A stretch of 64,000 nucleotides of DNA from Lepeophtheirus salmonis (lineage: Eukaryota; Arthropoda; Copepoda; Siphonostomatoida; Caligidae): contig NC_052141.2 in the NCBI RefSeq assembly GCF_016086655.4, positions 5,022,001 through 5,086,000 of the forward strand. Reading direction: 5' to 3'. A program made the position numbers and the translations under genes. Positions 59,531 to 64,000 of the stretch are shown one piece after another. The notes beneath the pieces were generated by a model that was not told the origin of the DNA, made no database searches, and saw nothing but the letters and a program-made list of their open reading frames with translations. Numbering within the stretch: position 1 is the first letter of the stretch; every line of letters begins with the position of its first letter.

Positions 59531-59808
59531 TAATTATTAAAAAAAACCAAAATAATAAAAAAAAACAACGGGCCATTAAAAAAATACACACGATTTACAT
59601 TACTATCAGTAAATACTCCTTTGAAATATAATAAAAGGTTCACTTCTTAGGAAATAGAATAATATGGACAACATTTTAGGAATATATAATTTACTCTTCA
59701 GGTAGCTTACAAAAATAATTCACCAATTAGTATCACTGTTTATAATTATTAAGATATGATTAGAATTGAATGGTTTTTATTGAAAAAAACTACCTTCAAA
59801 AATTGTTG

Positions 59809-60690
59809 TTTTGTGCGGGGTTTTTTTTCTCCATTATTTAATCGGTCGTTTTCTCCGTCTGAAGCATGCATTATTGTCTATCTTTAGTATAAATTGTTTT
59901 AAAAATGCATACGGAAATATATGTAAAGGGTTAACTATTTATTGCGGTTTTTAGGAACAAGAAAAATCCACATTATAGGAAATCTGCGTTGTACGGAGGC
60001 TTTTTTAGTACTAAAACTCGAAAAATAGGATAAATTATTTTACAAAGTCCATTTTTTACAAATTTTCATTGTTTTTTTAGTATATAGTATTTCCGCTGAT
60101 TAAAAGCATGGGGTATTTATACAGATATATACTTAAGTTATAAAATAAAAGTTGTTCGGAATTCTGAGTTCTGTACCCAATTTTATTATTGTAAAAACAT
60201 ATTCCTGGGCAAGTTTGTTTTTTGCTGATAAGTTGATTTTTTTCATTAAATAGGATAAATTCCCTGTGTATTAAAAAAATTAAAAATCCAAAAAACAAAA
60301 TTATTGTACTAACTGAAAAAGGAAGAACGTATATTGAATACGAATTAAAAAAGGAAATTAGGAAGATGATTAGCGAGTTAGTTTTAGTATGTATCTTCAT
60401 TATGGTTGAAGAAAGAACGTGTTTCTAATTATTTTGTTGTCTATCGATAAGTTTTTACTAAATTCTCGAGTTATTTCAAGCATTAATCAAATAATTCAAA
60501 ATAAACTAGATAATAAAGGTACGCCCTGGTATAATTATAATATTGCACCCTGCACTAATGCTATTTTTAATGCAGAAGGTTCTCCCCTTTATACCAGTAA
60601 TTCATTTTAAACCACCAAAATTATATAAAAGGGAGCTAATATTAACAAAGGTCTTAATTCAGGTGTACCATATTCCTCGAATCACCTTCT
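59809..60690 (-). repeat. Family R1 inverted copy, split by an insertion
   Basis: 59825-59930 carries the first half ('ccattatttaatcggtcgtt', 'tagtataaattgttttaaaa', 'atgcatacggaaatatatgt') and 60545-60665 the second ('tgcactaatgctatttttaa', 'gcagaaggttctcc', 'aacaaaggtcttaatt'). The ~590 bp between, starting with the pogo-like 'cggtttttaggaacaagaaa', is a later insertion. Confidence 0.6.
59940..60530. mobile_element. Insertion inside R1, pogo/Tigger-like start
   Basis: 59945-60050 resembles 26820-26945. The remainder is AT-rich; the 107-codon minus-strand frame at 60400-60077 is hydrophobic but matches no family I know, and base composition alone can explain it. Confidence 0.4.
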
Positions 60691-61059
60691 CATCGTACTC
60701 TTTTTTAATTACAAACTACTCAACTCTACATATCATACCTTACCATCAATACTTGTATCAGGATAGTAATCATTAAGTATATTACTAGAGTATTAGAGTC
60801 CAACCATTCACATAATAATTGTTTGCAAGTGTTGTGAATACATATCTTAAAAAGTGTATACTTAATCAAGGAATATTTTCCGGTATTTTGAACAAGCATT
60901 CAAGCGTACTCATTCGAGCAATTTATGTTTCAAATTGCGACGTAAACAATTTTTCATATTGTATTGATTTTTAATCAAATTATAATTCTTTTATGTAGGA
61001 AGTAGGCATCGAGGGATGACGGGGGGAAAAAGTGTACAACAGAGTTCAAAAGACTCATT
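60691..61059. other. Gene-free stretch
   Basis: Nothing recognised. Confidence 0.35.
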
Positions 61060-61425
61060 CAAAAGTGTCTCAATACGGAGGAGATAGGTTTCTGTCACTG
61101 CTAATTTCCACTAAGTGGTCCCTCCATACTCAGATGGCATTTTCCACATGCTTTTTTGATAGCTCTCTGGACAGTTTGGCGTGAAACCCTGAGATTCCTT
61201 GCGTGAGCCCTCATGGACTTGAGGGGATTGGCCTGGGCGGATTTCTTTAACTCATCCGGATCCAGTTTTGTAGGATTTTGACAGATACCTTCTTCCTCTC
61301 CAACGTTCCAGACTTACTGACGATGTAGACAGTACACGTCTTGGAGACGCCCAACTACTTGAAGTACACAAATGGAAATTCATCGATCACGTTCACGTCT
61401 CGTTTTCTCGACTTTTTTAATAAGT
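61060..61425 (-). pseudogene. Mariner transposase N-terminal relic
   Basis: The minus strand reads 'DPDELKKSAQANPLKSMRAH' followed by 'ARNLRVSRQTVQRAIKKACG', the second helix-turn-helix of mariner transposases, then 'PL'. The upstream part ('KVEKTRRERDR') is frame-shifted. The catalytic domain is not present nearby. Confidence 0.6.
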
Positions 61426-62339
61426 AAGAGAGCTCAGGTTTGTTTTGTTTCGTAATAATTGTTTACGCTTTAATATATATGGAAATATGAACTAATTTTA
61501 ATCACTTAATCTTCATTAATTATTCAATTAGTAAGTGTTCAGATTAGAATGGGTCATCCGGTATATGGTAACGAGAAGTACTGCAGTAGAGTTCATGGAA
61601 ATTTGTGAGAAATATAGGAAAACCAACATGCTCTGGTCTATCCTAATTGACGGAATATTATATTTGTAAAAAGTTTAACACGCAACCTCTTTTTTACATT
61701 CAAGTAATATACTATTTTAAAAATAGTCTAATGAAATATGATATGAGGAAGCTTCTCTGGCATAAACATTCGTAATAATAGTTTATATTGCCAGTATTGA
61801 ATGCCAAATGAATGTGATGGAATCCAAGTATACGGGTATTACATTCTATATATTGTAATCATGATCTTTACAAAACAAAAAAAACAAGATAAAAGTTGAG
61901 AATATATATATATATATACCTAGAGCGAACGATTCATGCTTTAATATAGATCATCTCAGCTGGAGATTCAGCTACGCCCTTATTTCTTGAATACTCCAGC
62001 ATTTTTAATTACCTATCTAAGTAATATAATATGGTTTATCATATTATATAGATAATATGAATATCCTACGCCAACTGACATAATACTCACTCTAAGGATG
62101 TGAGAGCTATTAAAAGATGGCATGGAGGTGTGGTAGAAGTGATTTACATAAGTTACCTCAAAAGGAAATGTATCGAAAGATACTTCAAACTGCTCATTTG
62201 ACATTTATGGAACTGTTGCAACAGGGAATGGCGTGTTCTTCCTTGTTATTTTTTAATTTACTCATCACCCGTGGCTTTGCTAGCCCCTTGGGGGGGGAGC
62301 TCAATTTTCATCATATCATCAATGATGAAAATCCAGGGT
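61426..62339. other. Gene-free stretch
   Basis: A short AT dinucleotide run at 61903-61918. Short open frames at 62117-62498 lack any recognisable domain. Confidence 0.4.
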
Positions 62340-62625
62340 AGAATGTGCATGTTAAAAAAAAACAACAGAAATCAACATGGTAACCCAGACAATTTGGAGG
62401 AGAGAAAGAGTAGTGCTCATGACGTTTCATTAGATCAGTTACAATCAGCTGTGACAAGAGAGGAAGGAGAAAAAGATATAAACAAGGACATTTTCTAGAG
62501 TGTCTCCGATATCGATCCCCAATTCTACTCTGAATCCAAGAAGGACTTACAATTGTAACTACGCAACAAATCCTCAGGATTACGCTCCGTCTTTTATGAT
62601 CACACTCGAACGTTGTTCTGGAAAG
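62340..62625 (+). repeat. Dispersed repeat family R2, copy
   Basis: 'gaatgtgcatgttaaaaaaa', 'cgtttcattagatcagttac', 'cagctgtgacaagaga', 'caattctactctgaatccaa', 'acaaatcctcaggattacgc', 'gatcacactcgaacgtt'. Confidence 0.75.
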
Positions 62626-62929
62626 TACAAAAGTAGCGTATCACTTAGGACAATAACTCACAAACTAAAGAACAGATTGTCGTGAAATTTTGACAGTTCT
62701 CTTTTGAAAGTTAATACTAACTAAAAATGAGGTAAATTAAAAAAAAAAAATAAAAAAAAATAGGGTATATATGTGAGAAACCCTGGAATTTGTAGCCCCT
62801 GTAAAGCAGGGGTTAAGATGAAATCGGAGATTTTGTTATGATGCAGCTATCTGATAGTCTAATTTTTTTGCCACCAAAACGTTGTCGTATCAACAAACTG
62901 TAGTAAGGTTTTGGGCATCATGACGACAG

Positions 62930-63360
62930 CTGTTCCAGATCTAAAGAAGATTTAATTTACAGGGGAGGACAGGGTTGCACCAGACTGTGATTTTTGTTCA
63001 CAACAGCATGGGGATTTCAAATAAGGAGGTCTCAAATAAGACTGGCGTCCTGATCTGACCGTGTATAAGATTTTTTTGGAAACTGATTTTCTCAGAGAGG
63101 TCGCTAAATGGGCTGAGTGAGCACTGCTATGACTTCATCGTGAAAGAAAAAAGGCCCCCCCAACTGTCCAGATCTTAATTTGACGTTGTTGCTTTTTTTT
63201 GTCTGGGGCTACGTTGAATTAATTACAAATCAAGAATCTTAATTGCCTCCACCCAACATGCCAAGGAACAACATCATCAACGCCTACTCCTCCTCCCGGG
63301 CCCGGATACAAGACATAATTGATGCTAGAGGTGTATACATCCAATGAGCTCCTTTTTTAA
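62930..63360 (+). pseudogene. Mariner transposase C-terminal relic
   Basis: The + strand in shifted frames reads a decayed catalytic Asp block near 62970-63030, 'NFLREVAKWAE' near 63080-63115, the P-N-C-P-D-L-N block near 63160-63180, and the end 'ARIQDIIDARGVYIQ' (63300-63345) followed by a stop. At least three frame changes. Confidence 0.6.
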
Positions 63361-63884
63361 CATTCATAGTTACAATTCAAGCAAATTTTTAATTAAATCC
63401 ACCGAAAAATGTGGCCTGAATGAAAAATATTAAATACTATTCCCATTCAGATAGTTGTATTATTCTGCCGTAAGATGTTGCAACTCTTCATCGTTTTGTA
63501 AGCAAAGTAATACAAGAAAATAACGCAAGGTATGTTGTGTTCAAATTTTGAGAGTCTATGTCAAATCAGCTTTAAGCAATTGAGCCAAAAAAAAAAAGTG
63601 TTATGACTGACCTTGTCTTCCCCTACTCCATTTTTATCAAATGATTGATCAGCACAAAATTATAGCACTTTGATATAATGTAGGACTTTAGACTACATTT
63701 AAAAAGTATATTTATTTTTTGCTAAAATATGAAAATACTTACTCATTCGAGTGATTAATTAAAACACTATAAATTATTATTAACAAATATAATATATTTG
63801 TAGTGTGTTAATATAAAAAGAATCTTGATTCAAAAATCAGAAAAAAGGAAAAATTCCCAAATCAATTTGTTGTATCATAAATAG
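63361..63884. other. Gene-free stretch
   Basis: Nothing recognised. Confidence 0.35.
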
Positions 63885-64000
63885 TTATGAAAATCGTGTG
63901 TATTTTGGGCATGTCAGCATGGGCTGATAATTTAAGGAATGGTTTGAAGGAAAGTGGCTTAGCCGTCATGACATTTCATTAGATCAGATACTATGGGGGA
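63885..64000 (+). repeat. Dispersed repeat family R2, copy cut by the window end
   Basis: 'gttatgaaaatcgtgtgtat', 'gggcatgtcagcatgg', 'ttagccgtcatgacatttca', 'ttagatcagata'. Confidence 0.65.

Noticed and set aside
60077..60400. 107-codon hydrophobic minus-strand frame starting with ATG
   Set aside because: Lies inside an AT-rich insertion; Phe, Ile, Leu and Tyr content is what AT-rich DNA gives by chance, and no family is recognised.
1..64000. tRNA and rRNA genes
   Set aside because: No convincing cloverleaf with A and B boxes or ribosomal sequence was found by eye; short tRNA genes could be missed without a covariance search.

Overview
The window looks like nuclear DNA of an arthropod, most probably a copepod of the sea-louse type. 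This is an inference from four things: strongly AT-rich sequence, very short introns (about 50-75 bp) inside real genes, the mix of gene families (divergent ionotropic receptors, M13 peptidase, Argonaute, extended synaptotagmin), and a crowd of Tc1/mariner, LINE, P-like and short non-autonomous repeats. Nothing bacterial is present (no operons, no ribosome binding sites).

Genes, left to right. (1) 1210-5278 (+): the last two exons of an ionotropic glutamate receptor-like gene (IR-A). Its 5' exons are outside the window, and its intron carries a mariner with a further insertion inside it. (2) 8730-9398 (+): a small unrecognised gene that may encode a secreted protein; the join at its 5' end is unresolved. 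(3) 9317-14710 (-): a complete nine-exon, 757-residue secreted M13 (neprilysin-like) metallopeptidase whose exon phases all close. (4) 15028-16067 (+): the 5' exons of a second receptor gene (IR-B), head-to-head with the peptidase across 317 bp, with an in-frame stop and no recognisable transmembrane exons downstream. (5) 30067-33264 (+): a complete five-exon, 973-residue Argonaute. (6) 33607-35705 (-): most of an extended synaptotagmin, convergent with the Argonaute.

The rest is gene-poor. 16.1-30 kb and 36-64 kb are built of transposon relics (mariner, Tc1, pogo/Tigger, hAT-like and P-like DNA elements, at least three LINE fragments), two clear families of dispersed ~300-350 bp non-autonomous repeats in both orientations, AT-rich minisatellites, a terminal-inverted-repeat element with internal tandem repeats, and a ~105-110 bp satellite at 39.9-42.1 kb whose right part flips orientation.

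The most interesting biology is the Argonaute. It keeps the 5'-phosphate pocket but has lost the first two residues of the PIWI catalytic tetrad (D to T, E to Q), so it is predicted not to cut RNA. Second are the two IR fragments with matching intron phase and a paralogue that looks broken. Third is the orientation-switching satellite. All coordinates of spliced genes come from my reading of frames and GT/AG signals, without transcripts.
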